Source: Sphingomonas desiccabilis
GTDB taxonomy: Bacteria > Pseudomonadota > Alphaproteobacteria > Sphingomonadales > Sphingomonadaceae
NCBI RefSeq assembly: GCF_004135605.1
Contig: NZ_SDPT01000001.1
Coordinates: 806,001 to 870,000, forward strand
Direction of reading: 5' to 3'
DNA length: 64,000 nucleotides
Shown here: piece by piece, positions 42,720 through 51,607 of the stretch
Layout of the letters: every line of letters starts with the position of its first letter
Position numbering within the stretch: position 1 is the stretch's first letter
Made by a program: the position numbers and the translations under genes
The notes under the pieces: model-generated
Seen by the model: the letters and a program-made list of their open reading frames with translations, nothing else
Told to the model about the DNA's origin: nothing
The model's database searches: none

Positions 42720-42722
42720 GCC

Positions 42723-43259
42723 ATGGCAGACTTCCCCGCTGCCTCCTTTTACGGGCAGGGCCAGAACGACCTGCGCGGCCCCAAGGGCGACAAGGGCGAC
42801 AAGGGCGACCAGGGACCTCCGGGCCCCCGCGGCGAGCAAGGCATCCAGGGCCTCACCGGCCCTGCAGGCACCGATGGCACCGATGGCATCGACGGGACCG
42901 ATGGCCGCGCAGGCAAGGACTCGCAGTACCGCTACGGTGCCTTCGCTGTCGCCGGCATCCAAGCCGCGGAAATCCTAATGGATCACCCAGTGATCGAGGG
43001 CCACGTTCTTGGCGCGGACTTCGCCGGGTCCGCGGCTTCCTGCGGCATCCCGCCGAACGACATGTGGCTCGCGACCGTCTCCAAGAACGACGAGCCCATC
43101 GGCACCCTGACGATAACCCCGATGGGCGCATGTACATTGGGAACGCTGGGGCATCTTCCAGTCACCGTTTCGGCGGGTGACGTAATTAGCGTGGTTGCTC
43201 CCGACGAGCCTGACATGGCGATCGGGCGAGTGCGCTTCACCTTCGCAGGACAACTCTAA
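42723..43259 (+). CDS. Tail fibre with collagen-like repeat
   Basis: 178 residues. Residues about 19-60 are Gly-X-Y repeats (GPKGDKGDKGDQGPPGPRGE and on), a trimeric collagen-like shaft. The last 110 residues form a beta-rich head. Probably a short tail fibre or its tip. Confidence 0.72.
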   Translation: MADFPAASFYGQGQNDLRGPKGDKGDKGDQGPPGPRGEQGIQGLTGPAGTDGTDGIDGTDGRAGKDSQYRYGAFAVAGIQAAEILMDHPVIEGHVLGADFAGSAASCGIPPNDMWLATVSKNDEPIGTLTITPMGACTLGTLGHLPVTVSAGDVISVVAPDEPDMAIGRVRFTFAGQL

Positions 43260-44224
43260 TGGCCGCTACGGCTACCTACTTCGTGGGCTCCGGCGTGGAC
43301 GCCTTCACCCCGAGCCCCGCGGGCGTCACGGACACTGGCTCGGCAATCACCCTCCAGGGTGGGGACCCTTACCATGTACGCGGGCGTCTCACCGATCCCG
43401 CTACCGGCGAGCCCACTGCGGTACAGGCGTGCTGGTTCCACTTCGTAGTGAGGGGCACCGGCATCACCGACAAAGCTCCGTTCCTGACGTTCCTCAACTC
43501 CGAGGACGTCGAGGTGCTCAAGGTACTGGGCAGCGGGACGGACTCCTTCACCTTGCAGGTGCTCACCGCCGCCGGCTTTCAACAGCTCGGAAAGTGGGCG
43601 ATGCCCGACTTCTCGGCCGATGTTGCGGTGGATGTGCAGGTCGACCTCCCGAAGGGGCTGATCGCGCTCTATTGGAACCAGGGCGAGACCGTGCTCAAGC
43701 GCGGCGTGGACGTCTCGAAGATCGGCGACATCGCCACCTTCAGGATTGGGGTGCCATCTACATTTCGCGGTTGCACCTTCTCGCAGGTCATTGTCGCGGC
43801 CTACAACACCATTGGACATACCGTCCGCATCCGGCGCCCTAGTGCGGTGGGCTCTCTAGCAGGCTGGAGCGGTGACGCCGCCGCGGTCAGCGAGTCCGCG
43901 ATCAATGACGCGACCGCAATCAGCACCTCTGCCGAGGGCGCTATCACGACCTTTGCCGGGCCCGCTCTGCCAGCGACGGCGGCAGGTAGCGTCATCAAAG
44001 CCGTGGCCGTCGCCGCGCGGGTCCGCAAAGACACCGCTGTTGCCCCGACTAATATCAGGGCGGTGCTGAAGGTAGGCGGTCAAGTGTGCGAGGCTCCCGC
44101 GAACGTCCCGATCAGCGACGGCTATGCGGGCACCTCTACGGTCTTTCCGAAGAACCCGCAGACTGGTGAGCGCTGGCAGATCGCCGAGGTGAACAGCGAG
44201 TTCGGCCTCAAGGCAACGGCGTAG
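43259..44224 (+). CDS. Putative receptor-binding / tail protein
   Basis: 321 residues, beta-rich, starting at the last base of the fibre gene. FLTFLNSEDVEVLKVLGSG and LIALYWNQGETVLKRGVDV suggest a lectin-like jelly roll followed by a second beta domain. Position among fibre genes suggests host recognition. No specific family assigned. Confidence 0.6.
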   Translation: MAATATYFVGSGVDAFTPSPAGVTDTGSAITLQGGDPYHVRGRLTDPATGEPTAVQACWFHFVVRGTGITDKAPFLTFLNSEDVEVLKVLGSGTDSFTLQVLTAAGFQQLGKWAMPDFSADVAVDVQVDLPKGLIALYWNQGETVLKRGVDVSKIGDIATFRIGVPSTFRGCTFSQVIVAAYNTIGHTVRIRRPSAVGSLAGWSGDAAAVSESAINDATAISTSAEGAITTFAGPALPATAAGSVIKAVAVAARVRKDTAVAPTNIRAVLKVGGQVCEAPANVPISDGYAGTSTVFPKNPQTGERWQIAEVNSEFGLKATA

Positions 44225-44228
44225 CCTC

Positions 44229-44483
44229 ATGGCTGTTTCGGCTTCTAGGCTTACCCAGTCGATCGTAGAGGGACGAAACGATCATCTCATTGCCTCTCGG
44301 CTGTCTCACTACCTGGTGGAGGGACAGAACGCCTCTGTCCTGTCCTCCCGGCTGTCCCACTACCTGGTGGAGGGACAGGAGAAGCACGTCCTGGCCTCCA
44401 GTTTGTCCCTCTACGTCGTCGAGGGGCCCCTACCTCCCGCTCCTGACCCGCCTCCGCGGCGCCGGCAGGTCCACCTCGTCTGA
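44229..44483 (+). CDS. Small protein of 17-residue tandem repeats
   Basis: 84 residues. Four successive units of 17 residues follow the pattern ASRLSHYLVEGQ plus five (starts at about residues 5, 22, 39 and 56), then a Pro-rich tail. The repeat is also visible in DNA as 51-bp units. Probably a virion protein with a regular fold. Confidence 0.65.
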   Translation: MAVSASRLTQSIVEGRNDHLIASRLSHYLVEGQNASVLSSRLSHYLVEGQEKHVLASSLSLYVVEGPLPPAPDPPPRRRQVHLV

Positions 44484-44488
44484 GACCA

Positions 44489-44767
44489 ATGAACCCCAAC
44501 GACACCACCCCGCTCATCCTGGACCTTCGGGACCGGATGGCCCGCATCGAGACCAAGCTCGACGGGCACAACGAGGCGCACATCACGATCGACCGGCGCC
44601 TCGACAAGCTCGAAGCCACTCAGGAAGCCCAGGCGATCCTGGTGGCCGAGAACCGCTCTGCGATCGAGACCGGCAAGGCCCGCGTGGCCACTGTCGGAGC
44701 TATCGCGGGCGGTCTAATGGCCGTCCTGACGTTCCTGGGTGACCACTTTTGGAACATCCTGGGCTGA
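44489..44767 (+). CDS. Coiled-coil membrane-anchored protein (XhlA-like)
   Basis: 92 residues: a coiled coil (about 8-60) and one C-terminal membrane helix (about 66-86). This is the layout of XhlA-type holin accessory proteins. Last gene of the late operon, directly before a terminator. Could act in lysis with the 12836 holin candidate. Confidence 0.6.
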   Translation: MNPNDTTPLILDLRDRMARIETKLDGHNEAHITIDRRLDKLEATQEAQAILVAENRSAIETGKARVATVGAIAGGLMAVLTFLGDHFWNILG

Positions 44768-44776
44768 CGGCCCCGC

Positions 44777-44809
44777 AAAGAACCTCCCATGTTTGGGGGG
44801 TTCTTTTTT
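44777..44809 (+). terminator. Late-operon terminator
   Basis: AAAGAACCTCCC pairs with GGGGGGTTCTTT around a short loop, with a run of six Ts. Ends the virion operon before the regulatory genes. Confidence 0.8.
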
Positions 44810-44874
44810 CGTTCACGTTGACGACAGAAAAGCGTCGGCTATCTGGAACAGTCGGTGTAGGATGACGTTTACCG

Positions 44875-44893
44875 ATTGCAGACTGTCGCCGAA
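44875..44893. promoter_or_regulatory. Operator-like dyad before the MarR-like gene
   Basis: ATTGCAGAC-T-GTCGCCGAA; 18 bases are identical to 5340-5357. It lies 20 bases before the chosen start codon. A TTGACG at 44818 may be a -35 element upstream. Suits autoregulation. Confidence 0.6.
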
Positions 44894-44913
44894 GGCTATA
44901 CATGGAGACCCAC

Positions 44914-45264
44914 ATGTCCCGCGAAGACCAAGCCACTGCCGCCCTGCGGAAGCTGAATCGCCTCTTCTCGACCATCCGGTCGTCGATGGGCGAGAGCATC
45001 CCGCTGCAGGTCGCGCACACTTTCGTCCTGGCCTGCCAGAACGAGGGCATTGGCGTCGTGGAACTAGCCGAACGGGCAGGGGCAACCAAGGCAACCATGA
45101 GTCGCCACCTGCTCGACCTCTCTGAGCGCCTTCGGAACGGCCAGCCGGGCTACGGCCTCCTACAACGTACGCAGGACCCGAATAACCTCCGGTCCATCAT
45201 CTACACGGTCACTCCGAAGGGGAAGCTGCTCAAGAACCAGCTCGTCGACATACTGGAGGACTAA
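44914..45264 (+). CDS. MarR-like winged-helix regulator, lysogeny repressor candidate
   Basis: 116 residues from ATG 44914, which has GGAG six bases upstream; ATG 44902 is the alternative. The helix-turn-helix is GVVELAERAGATKATMSRHLLDLSERL (about 48-74), followed by a wing (NLRSIIYTVTPKGKLL). MarR proteins bind short palindromes as dimers. First gene of a MarR - micro-ORF - integrase operon with an operator-like dyad at its own promoter. The lysogeny role is inferred; 6974..7210 is another possible regulator. Confidence 0.75.
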   Translation: MSREDQATAALRKLNRLFSTIRSSMGESIPLQVAHTFVLACQNEGIGVVELAERAGATKATMSRHLLDLSERLRNGQPGYGLLQRTQDPNNLRSIIYTVTPKGKLLKNQLVDILED

Positions 45265-45347
45265 TGGCGCCAGCCACCACCCCCACAAACCATCCGATCA
45301 CCAGGGGCTTGCCGCCTCACCGGGGTCGTCACCGCAAGGAGGACTGA
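45264..45347 (+). CDS. 27-residue coupling micro-ORF
   Basis: Begins in a TAATG overlap with the MarR-like stop and ends two bases before the integrase ATG. The peptide is Pro/Thr/His/Arg-rich. The integrase ribosome site (AAGGAGG) lies in its last codons, so translation of this frame would couple integrase to the regulator. Real expression is unproven. Confidence 0.4.
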   Translation: MAPATTPTNHPITRGLPPHRGRHRKED

Positions 45348-45349
45348 CC

Positions 45350-46498
45350 ATGGCCATCTACCCGGATAAGAAGGACGGCAAGCTGACTGGCCGTTTCCGC
45401 GTGGAGTTGCAGAAGGGAAAGCAGCGCTACCGGAAGCGGTGGGACACTTATGCGGAGGCTCAGAAGGACGAGGCAGCAGTCCAGGCAGCCTGGGAAGCCG
45501 GGGAGACCCCGCCGGCCCCTGGAGCGGCCCCTGGGGCCCCTGACGTCCACACGTTCGGCTCAGTGATCCCGCTGGCCAAGGGGAAGCTCTGGGTCGGCCA
45601 GTCCACTGAGGAGACCTCTTGGGCCCGTCTGGAGAAGGTCGCCGGTATCCTCGGGCGCAACACGCGACTCGACGACGTGGACACCCAGGCGGTCGACCGG
45701 GTCATCACGGCCCTGCAGAAGGCGGGCACAGCGGACGGTACGATCAACCGCTACCTTTCGCACCTCCGCACGTTCCTCGTGTGGGCCAAGCGCCGCAAGT
45801 ACCGGACCGTCCCCATCAAGGACGAGATCGAGTTCGCATGGCGCAAGGAGAGCGTAGGGCGCATCCGCTGGATCACCGATAAGGAGGAGCAGGGCCTGCG
45901 CGAGTTCCTCACGACCCGCACCGATCCGAAGGGGCAGGGGCCAGCGCTGGCCGTCTGGAAGCTCATCTACGTGGCGATCCGTACCGGATGCCGGCGGGAC
46001 GAATTGTTGACCGCAGAGCTGTCACAGATTAACGGCACGCGCTTGCACCTATGGGAGACCAAGACGGACACTCCCCGAACCGTGCCGATGACGCAGGAGA
46101 CTACAGACGTGCTTCTCGACCTGATCCGGTCAGGGACGATGCCCTCACAGCGGAGCCTCCGCTCGTGGTGGGACCGTGCCAAGGCTGCGATCGGCCTCGC
46201 GAAGGATGACGAGTTTGTCTTCCATGTCACCCGGCACACTTGCGCCACCCGGCTAGTCGACGCAGGCGTAAACGTCTTCGTCATCAAGGAATGGATGGGC
46301 CACAAGCGTATCGAAACGACCCTTCGGTATGCACATGTGAAGCCGCAAAACCTTGAGGATGCACTGGTCCGGGTGGGGGACTACGTATCGGCGGCGAACG
46401 AAAACTCACGGTTTTCCGCCAATAATTCACTCCCCCACGCTCACCCCACCGGGGCGGGAATGGGTTCACTATCACCGGAAAGGGTTGTCGCGGCCTGA
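45350..46498 (+). CDS. Tyrosine-family phage integrase
   Basis: 382 residues with AAGGAGG upstream. The catalytic set is complete: Arg215 (TGCRRDEL), Lys238, His292 and Arg295 (HVTRH), His318 (GHKRIE) and Tyr327 (TTLRYAHV). The N-terminal part is the arm- and core-binding region. The gene ends 22 bases before the attR tRNA, the usual place. It inserts and excises the prophage at the tRNA-Leu site. Confidence 0.93.
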   Translation: MAIYPDKKDGKLTGRFRVELQKGKQRYRKRWDTYAEAQKDEAAVQAAWEAGETPPAPGAAPGAPDVHTFGSVIPLAKGKLWVGQSTEETSWARLEKVAGILGRNTRLDDVDTQAVDRVITALQKAGTADGTINRYLSHLRTFLVWAKRRKYRTVPIKDEIEFAWRKESVGRIRWITDKEEQGLREFLTTRTDPKGQGPALAVWKLIYVAIRTGCRRDELLTAELSQINGTRLHLWETKTDTPRTVPMTQETTDVLLDLIRSGTMPSQRSLRSWWDRAKAAIGLAKDDEFVFHVTRHTCATRLVDAGVNVFVIKEWMGHKRIETTLRYAHVKPQNLEDALVRVGDYVSAANENSRFSANNSLPHAHPTGAGMGSLSPERVVAA

Positions 46499-46520
46499 GT
46501 GAAATCAGGTACTTAGCCTT

Positions 46521-46604
<84 letters not shown>

Positions 46605-46605
<1 letters not shown>

Positions 46606-46628
46606 GCTTCGCTCTCGCAAGCGAAGCT
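46605..46628 (+). terminator. Hairpin after tRNA-Leu
   Basis: AGCTTCGCT and AGCGAAGCT form a nine-pair stem with a six-base loop directly after the tRNA. No T run follows, so it is a 3' processing or weak termination signal. Confidence 0.5.
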
Positions 46629-46674
46629 TGTAGGACACCGTGATCCCGATCCTATTGGACGAAAGCTGTCGAGA

Positions 46675-48339
46675 ATGCAGACTGTCGAGACGTTGAACGA
46701 GGGTTTGAAGCGGGCCTACACGCTCACCATCACCGCGGCCGAAATCGACGCCAAGGTCGATGCCGAGGTGAAGCGCGTGTCGCCGCAGATCCGCATGCCC
46801 GGCTTCCGTCCCGGCAAGGTTCCGGCGAACCTGGTGCGCAAGATGCACGGCCCGGCGCTGACCCAGGAAGCGCTCAACACCTCGATCCAGGAAGGCGTGC
46901 AGACGCTGATGGCCGAGCAGAAGCTGCGCCCGGCGCTCCAGCCGCAGGTGTCGCTGGACGAGGGCTTCGAGCCGGGCAAGGACGCGGTCGTCAAGGTCGA
47001 GCTGGAAGTGCTCCCCGACGTGCCGGCGCCCGCCATCGACGGCATCAAGCTTGAGCGTCTGACCGTTCCCGCAGACGAAGCGGCGATCGACGAGCGCATC
47101 CAGCAGATCGCCAGCCAGAACAAGCAGCACAACGACGCGCCCGAGGGCCATGCTGCCGAGACCGGCGACGTCGTGGTGATGGATTTCGCCGGCAAGGTCG
47201 ACGGCGTCGCCTTCGAAGGCGGCACCGGCGAGGGCATGTCGATCGAGATCGGCTCGGGCCGCCTCATCCCCGGCTTCGAGGACCAGCTGGTCGGCGTGAA
47301 GAAGGGCGACGAGAAGACCATCGAGGTCAATTTCCCCGAGGACTACGGTGTCGACACGCTCAAGGGCAAGCCGGCGACCTTCGACCTCAAGGTCACCGAC
47401 GTGCGCGTGCCGGCCGGCGAGACGGTCGCGGACGACGAGTTCGCCAAGTCGCTGGGCCTGGAAAGCCTGGAGCAGCTGCGCGGCATCCTGAAGGATCAGG
47501 CGGGCCAGGAGCTCAACAACCTCACCCGCACCCACATGAAGCGCAAGCTGCTCGACCAGCTCGCCGCCGACCACGACTTCGAGGTTCCGCCCTCGATGGT
47601 CGAGGCCGAGTTCAACCAGATCTGGGCACAGCTCGAGCACGAAGCGACCCACGAGGCCGATCCGGAAGCCGCCAAGGCCGAGCTGGAGAACGAGCGCGAG
47701 GATTACCGCGCGATCGCGGTGCGTCGCGTCCGCCTGGGCCTGCTGCTGTCGGAAATCGGCCAGGCGAACGGCGTCGAGGTCAGCCAGCAGGAGATGCAGC
47801 GCCTGATCCTGCAGGCAGCGCAGCAGTATTCGCCGCAGGACCGCGAGCGCTTCATCCAGTACGTCCAGCAGGAGCCGATGGCGGCCGCCCAGCTGCGCGC
47901 GCCGCTGTATGAGGACAAGGTCGTCGACTTCCTGTTCGACAAGGCCGAGATCACCGACCGCGAAGTGACCCGCGAGGAGCTGGAAGCCGCGATCGAGAGC
48001 GAGGACGGCTTCGCCAGCGGCACCCACGTCCACAACCATGATCACGACCATGACCATGATCACGCGCATGGCCACGACCACGATCATGCCCACGACCATG
48101 CTGCCGAGGCGGGCGAGGAAGCGGCTGCCGAGCCGGTGAAGCCGAAGCGCAAGTCGACCAAGAAGGCCGAAGCCGCCGACATCGAGCCGGCCGCCGCCGC
48201 CGCCGAGGCGGCACCCGCCGCGCCGAAGAAGAAGGCTGCGACCAAGAAGGCTCCGAAGGCCGAGGGCGACGACGCCGCCGCCGCCGAGGCAGCACCGAAG
48301 AAGAAGGCTGCCAAGAAGAAGGCCGACGACGCCGCCTAA
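46675..48339 (+). CDS. tig: Trigger factor with long His-rich / Lys-Ala tail
   Basis: 554 residues; typical trigger factors have about 430-450. It has the ribosome-binding signature with GFRPGKVPANLV (about 42-53), the PPIase domain (DFAGKVDGVAFEGGTGEGMS, about 170) and the C-terminal chaperone arms. From about residue 445 a tail begins: a His/Asp run (HNHDHDHDHDHAHGHDHDHA) that could bind metal, then histone-like Lys/Ala/Pro blocks. The order tig-clpP-clpX (with inserts) is the usual one. Confidence 0.94.
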   Translation: MQTVETLNEGLKRAYTLTITAAEIDAKVDAEVKRVSPQIRMPGFRPGKVPANLVRKMHGPALTQEALNTSIQEGVQTLMAEQKLRPALQPQVSLDEGFEPGKDAVVKVELEVLPDVPAPAIDGIKLERLTVPADEAAIDERIQQIASQNKQHNDAPEGHAAETGDVVVMDFAGKVDGVAFEGGTGEGMSIEIGSGRLIPGFEDQLVGVKKGDEKTIEVNFPEDYGVDTLKGKPATFDLKVTDVRVPAGETVADDEFAKSLGLESLEQLRGILKDQAGQELNNLTRTHMKRKLLDQLAADHDFEVPPSMVEAEFNQIWAQLEHEATHEADPEAAKAELENEREDYRAIAVRRVRLGLLLSEIGQANGVEVSQQEMQRLILQAAQQYSPQDRERFIQYVQQEPMAAAQLRAPLYEDKVVDFLFDKAEITDREVTREELEAAIESEDGFASGTHVHNHDHDHDHDHAHGHDHDHAHDHAAEAGEEAAAEPVKPKRKSTKKAEAADIEPAAAAAEAAPAAPKKKAATKKAPKAEGDDAAAAEAAPKKKAAKKKADDAA

Positions 48340-48364
48340 GCGCGGGTCCGACCGGATCGAAGAA

Positions 48365-48400
48365 GGGCTGCAGGTCGCGACCGATCTGCAGCCCTTTTTT
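48365..48400 (+). terminator. tig terminator
   Basis: GGGCTGCAG and CTGCAGCCC form a perfect nine-pair stem, followed by TTTTTT. Confidence 0.88.
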
Positions 48401-48537
48401 GTTGGCCGGGACCGGCGGCGGGGCCACGTCGGCCGATTCCGCCGGGGGGCGGCACGATCCCCGGTCCAAGGGAACGCTGTTCCCGGGCGGGGCCAAGGCT
48501 CTATGGGCACTCTCCCCGGACCCATGAGGATGAGCGG

Positions 48538-49281
48538 ATGATCTTGCGCAGCGACGAGACCCAGGATGTGGACGTGCCCGGCAGCGGCGCGATGCGGATG
48601 CATCTGTTCCGCCCCGCCATCGAGGGACGCTTCCCGGGCGTGCTCCTGTTTTCCGAAATCTATCAGGTGACGGCGCCCATCCGCCGGCTTGCGGCGATGA
48701 TCGCGGGCAACGGCTTCGTCGTGGCGGTGCCGGAGGTCTATCACGAGTATGAGCCCGCCGGCACGGTGCTTACCTACGACCCCGTCGGCACGGACCGCGG
48801 CAACGCGCTGAAGTTCACCAAGCCCGTCGCCGCCTATGATGCCGACGCGAATGCCGCCGTGACGGCACTCCTCCGCAACCCGGCGTGCAACGGCCGGGTG
48901 GGGACCTTCGGCGTGTGCCTCGGCGGGCATCTCGCCTATCGCGCCGCCTTCGATCCGCGGGTGTCGGCGGCGGCCTGTTTCTACCCTACCGACATCCATT
49001 CCGGGACGCTGGGCGAAGGCCGATCGGACGACAGCCTGGCGCGCATGGCCGAGCTGAAGGCGGCCGTGATGTTCGTGTGGGGCCGGCAGGATCCGCACGT
49101 GCCGTTTGCCGGAAGGGAGGCGATCCGCCGGCGCCTGGAGGAAGTCGGCGCCGCCTATGAATGGCACGAGGTCAACGCGCAGCACGCGTTCCTGCGCGAC
49201 GAGGGGCCGCGCTACGATCCCGCACTGTTCCTGCAGACGATGGGGCTGACGCTGGAATTCTACCGGCGCACCCTGGGATGA
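48538..49281 (+). CDS. Dienelactone hydrolase family protein
   Basis: 247 residues, alpha/beta hydrolase. The nucleophile is Cys in GVCLGGH (about 123), with Asp in GRQDPHVP and His in AQHAFLRDEG completing the triad; FSEIYQV supplies the conserved Glu. The family opens lactones such as dienelactone; the actual substrate is unknown. Confidence 0.85.
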   Translation: MILRSDETQDVDVPGSGAMRMHLFRPAIEGRFPGVLLFSEIYQVTAPIRRLAAMIAGNGFVVAVPEVYHEYEPAGTVLTYDPVGTDRGNALKFTKPVAAYDADANAAVTALLRNPACNGRVGTFGVCLGGHLAYRAAFDPRVSAAACFYPTDIHSGTLGEGRSDDSLARMAELKAAVMFVWGRQDPHVPFAGREAIRRRLEEVGAAYEWHEVNAQHAFLRDEGPRYDPALFLQTMGLTLEFYRRTLG

Positions 49282-49316
49282 ACCGTGCGGCGGGGTCGAT
49301 GGCACAGGGGGAGCGG

Positions 49317-49724
49317 ATGTTGCAGAGGATTGGCCTGACGGTCGCACTCCTGCTGACGGGCTGCGACGGCGCACACGCCCCCATGCCAAGCGAGAAGGCC
49401 GGCGCGGTGCCGACGCCCGTCAGGCCGAGTCCAGCCGAACCCGCCTCGCCCGTGGTCGAGCCTCTCCCGGCCACGCCTGGCGCGGAGCCCGCGCCTGATG
49501 CATCGCTGCCGTCGGAGGTGGCCGCATTTCGCGAACGCCGGGACGAGTGCGATCACTTCCGTGGGGAGGACCCGTATGACGAGGAGCGCGCGGCCTTCCT
49601 GAGCGAGGCGCTGACACGAACCTGCACGGGCACCGATGCCGCGTTGAAAGCGTTGCGGGCGCGATATGCGGGCGACCCGCGGGTCCTGGCCGCGCTCGCC
49701 GATTATGAGGACGAGGCCGAATAG
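49317..49724 (+). CDS. Small proline-rich lipoprotein
   Basis: 135 residues from ATG 49317 (GGGGGAG upstream), giving an ideal lipoprotein signal MLQRIGLTVALLLTGC. A Pro/Ala-rich linker and an acidic C-terminal domain with two Cys follow. An earlier ATG overlapping the hydrolase stop (49278) would lengthen the N-terminus unfavourably. Function unknown. Confidence 0.65.
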   Translation: MLQRIGLTVALLLTGCDGAHAPMPSEKAGAVPTPVRPSPAEPASPVVEPLPATPGAEPAPDASLPSEVAAFRERRDECDHFRGEDPYDEERAAFLSEALTRTCTGTDAALKALRARYAGDPRVLAALADYEDEAE

Positions 49725-49829
49725 CCGCATCGCACGCCTTTCCGGACCGGGCACTCCTCCCTTTTCTGCTGGCGGAGGCGGGGCGGGATGGGTAGTCGCG
49801 GGCGCAGTCCAGACGCTACCGGAACCTGC

Positions 49830-50747
49830 ATGAAGATCGCCGTCCTGCTGCCCTGCTACAATGAAGAGGCTGCGATCGCGCAGACGGTGGCGGGGTTCCG
49901 CGAGGCGCTGCCGGACGCGACGATCTACGTCTATGACAACAACAGCCGCGATCGGACGGTCGCGGTCGCGCGGGAGGCGGGGGCGGTGGTCCGCTCGGAG
50001 CGCATCCAGGGCAAGGGCGCGGTCGTGCGCCGCATGTTCGCCGACATCGAGGCCGACGTCTATGTGATGGCCGACGGCGACGCGACCTATGACGCCAGCG
50101 TCGCACCGGCGATGGTGGCGCAGCTCGTCACCGAGCAGCTCGACATGATCGTCGGATCGCGCGTCGAGCAGCACCAGGCGGCCTATCGCCGCGGGCATCG
50201 GTTCGGAAATCGCGCGATGACGGGCATCCTCGCGCGGCTGTTCGGGCGCAGCTTCACCGACATCTTCTCGGGCTACCGGGTGTTCTCGCGCCGATTCGTG
50301 AAGAGCTTCCCCTCGCTGTCCGGCGGGTTCGAGATCGAGACCGAGATCAGCGTCCATGCGCTGGAACTCAAGATGCCGGTCGCCGAGGTCGAGACCTGCT
50401 ATTTCGCCCGGCCCGAGGGGTCCCACTCCAAGCTCAGCACCTATCGCGACGGCTGGCGGATCGCGCGGACGATCGCGACGCTCTATCGGTTCGAGCGGCC
50501 GCTGTGGTTCTTTGGCGCGTTGGGCCTGCTCCTCGCGGCGGTCGCGCTGCTGCTGGCGGTACCACTGGTGGTCACCTATCTCCAGACCGGCCTCGTGCCG
50601 CGCTTTCCGACGGCGATCCTGGTGACGGGCCTGATGATCCTCGCATCGCTGTGCGGATTCTCGGGGCTGATCCTCGACACGGTGGTGCGCGGGCGGGTCG
50701 AGGTGCGGCGGCTTGCCTATCTGGCGCATCCGGCCCCCGGCAACTGA
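49830..50747 (+). CDS. Family 2 glycosyltransferase, DPM1-like
   Basis: 305 residues. [16 protein letters not shown] opens the GT-A fold, DNNSRDRT and the metal-binding ADGDATYD (about 82) follow, with GYRVFSRRF further on. Two membrane helices at the C-terminus (about 225-250, 262-285) anchor it. It probably transfers sugar to a polyprenyl phosphate. Start MKIAVLLP is the family start. Confidence 0.82.
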   Translation: MKIAVLLPCYNEEAAIAQTVAGFREALPDATIYVYDNNSRDRTVAVAREAGAVVRSERIQGKGAVVRRMFADIEADVYVMADGDATYDASVAPAMVAQLVTEQLDMIVGSRVEQHQAAYRRGHRFGNRAMTGILARLFGRSFTDIFSGYRVFSRRFVKSFPSLSGGFEIETEISVHALELKMPVAEVETCYFARPEGSHSKLSTYRDGWRIARTIATLYRFERPLWFFGALGLLLAAVALLLAVPLVVTYLQTGLVPRFPTAILVTGLMILASLCGFSGLILDTVVRGRVEVRRLAYLAHPAPGN

Positions 50748-50836
50748 CGTCCCGCCGCGGATCGCGCCTCCCGGCCCTTGCGCCGGACGATCCGAGCGCC
50801 GATGTTGTATTTCGAACCTTACCAAGCGGGAACCCA

Positions 50837-51463
50837 ATGCAGGACATCCACGACGCCCTCGTCCCCATCGTCATCGAACAGTCGAGCCGCGGCGAGCGTA
50901 GCTTCGACATCTATTCGCGCCTGCTGCGCGAGCGGATCGTGTTCGTGACCGGTGGCGTCGAGGATCACATGGCGTCGCTCATCACCGCCCAGCTGCTCTT
51001 CCTCGAGTCCGAGAACCCGAAGAAGGACATCTGGATGTACATCAACTCGCCGGGTGGCGTGGTGACCGCCGGCATGGCGATCCACGACACCATGCAGTAC
51101 ATCCGTCCGCGCGTCGGCACGGTGTGCATCGGCCAGGCCGCGTCGATGGGCAGCTTCCTGCTCGCCAGCGGCGAGCCGGGGATGCGCGTCGCGCTCACCA
51201 ACGCCCGCATCATGATCCACCAGCCGTCGGGCGGCGCCCAGGGCATGGCCTCCGACATCGAGATCCAGGCCAAGGAGATCCTGCGCATCCGTCGCCGGAT
51301 GAACGATCTCTATGCCAAGTACACGGGCAAGCCGCTGGAGGAGATCGAGCGGGCGATGGACCGCGACACCTTCCTGGAGGCGGACGAGGCCAAGGCATTC
51401 GGCCTGGTCGACCAGGTGTTCGACAAGCGTCCGACCCCGACCGAGGAAGCGCCTGCGGCCTGA
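50837..51463 (+). CDS. clpP: ATP-dependent Clp protease, proteolytic subunit
   Basis: 208 residues with the serine protease triad: Ser in [11 protein letters not shown] (about 102), His in MIHQPSGG (about 127) and the later Asp. Forms the double heptamer that degrades proteins fed by ClpX, encoded just downstream. Confidence 0.96.
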   Translation: MQDIHDALVPIVIEQSSRGERSFDIYSRLLRERIVFVTGGVEDHMASLITAQLLFLESENPKKDIWMYINSPGGVVTAGMAIHDTMQYIRPRVGTVCIGQAASMGSFLLASGEPGMRVALTNARIMIHQPSGGAQGMASDIEIQAKEILRIRRRMNDLYAKYTGKPLEEIERAMDRDTFLEADEAKAFGLVDQVFDKRPTPTEEAPAA

Positions 51464-51607
51464 TCCGCGGCTGGAACATGCCCGCGCCTGAATCCGGCGG
51501 CGCGGGCAACGTCCTGATAACCCACGTGTTTTATGGATTGCCGGACCGGTGCCCGAGTGTAGACTGTCGGGCGGTGTAACGCGCCTAGGTGCGCGGGAGA
51601 GAAGTGA

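Noticed and set aside
46674..46690. TGCAGACTGTCG at the tig start, matching 12 bases of the phage dyad
   Set aside because: It is the start of the tig coding sequence (Met-Gln-Thr-Val), a conserved host protein start; I treat the match as coincidence, though it should be remembered when scanning for sites.
51556..51572. GTAGACTGTCGGGC upstream of clpX resembling the operator core
   Set aside because: Only the short AGACTGTC core matches and it is in host DNA away from the prophage; no second half-site.
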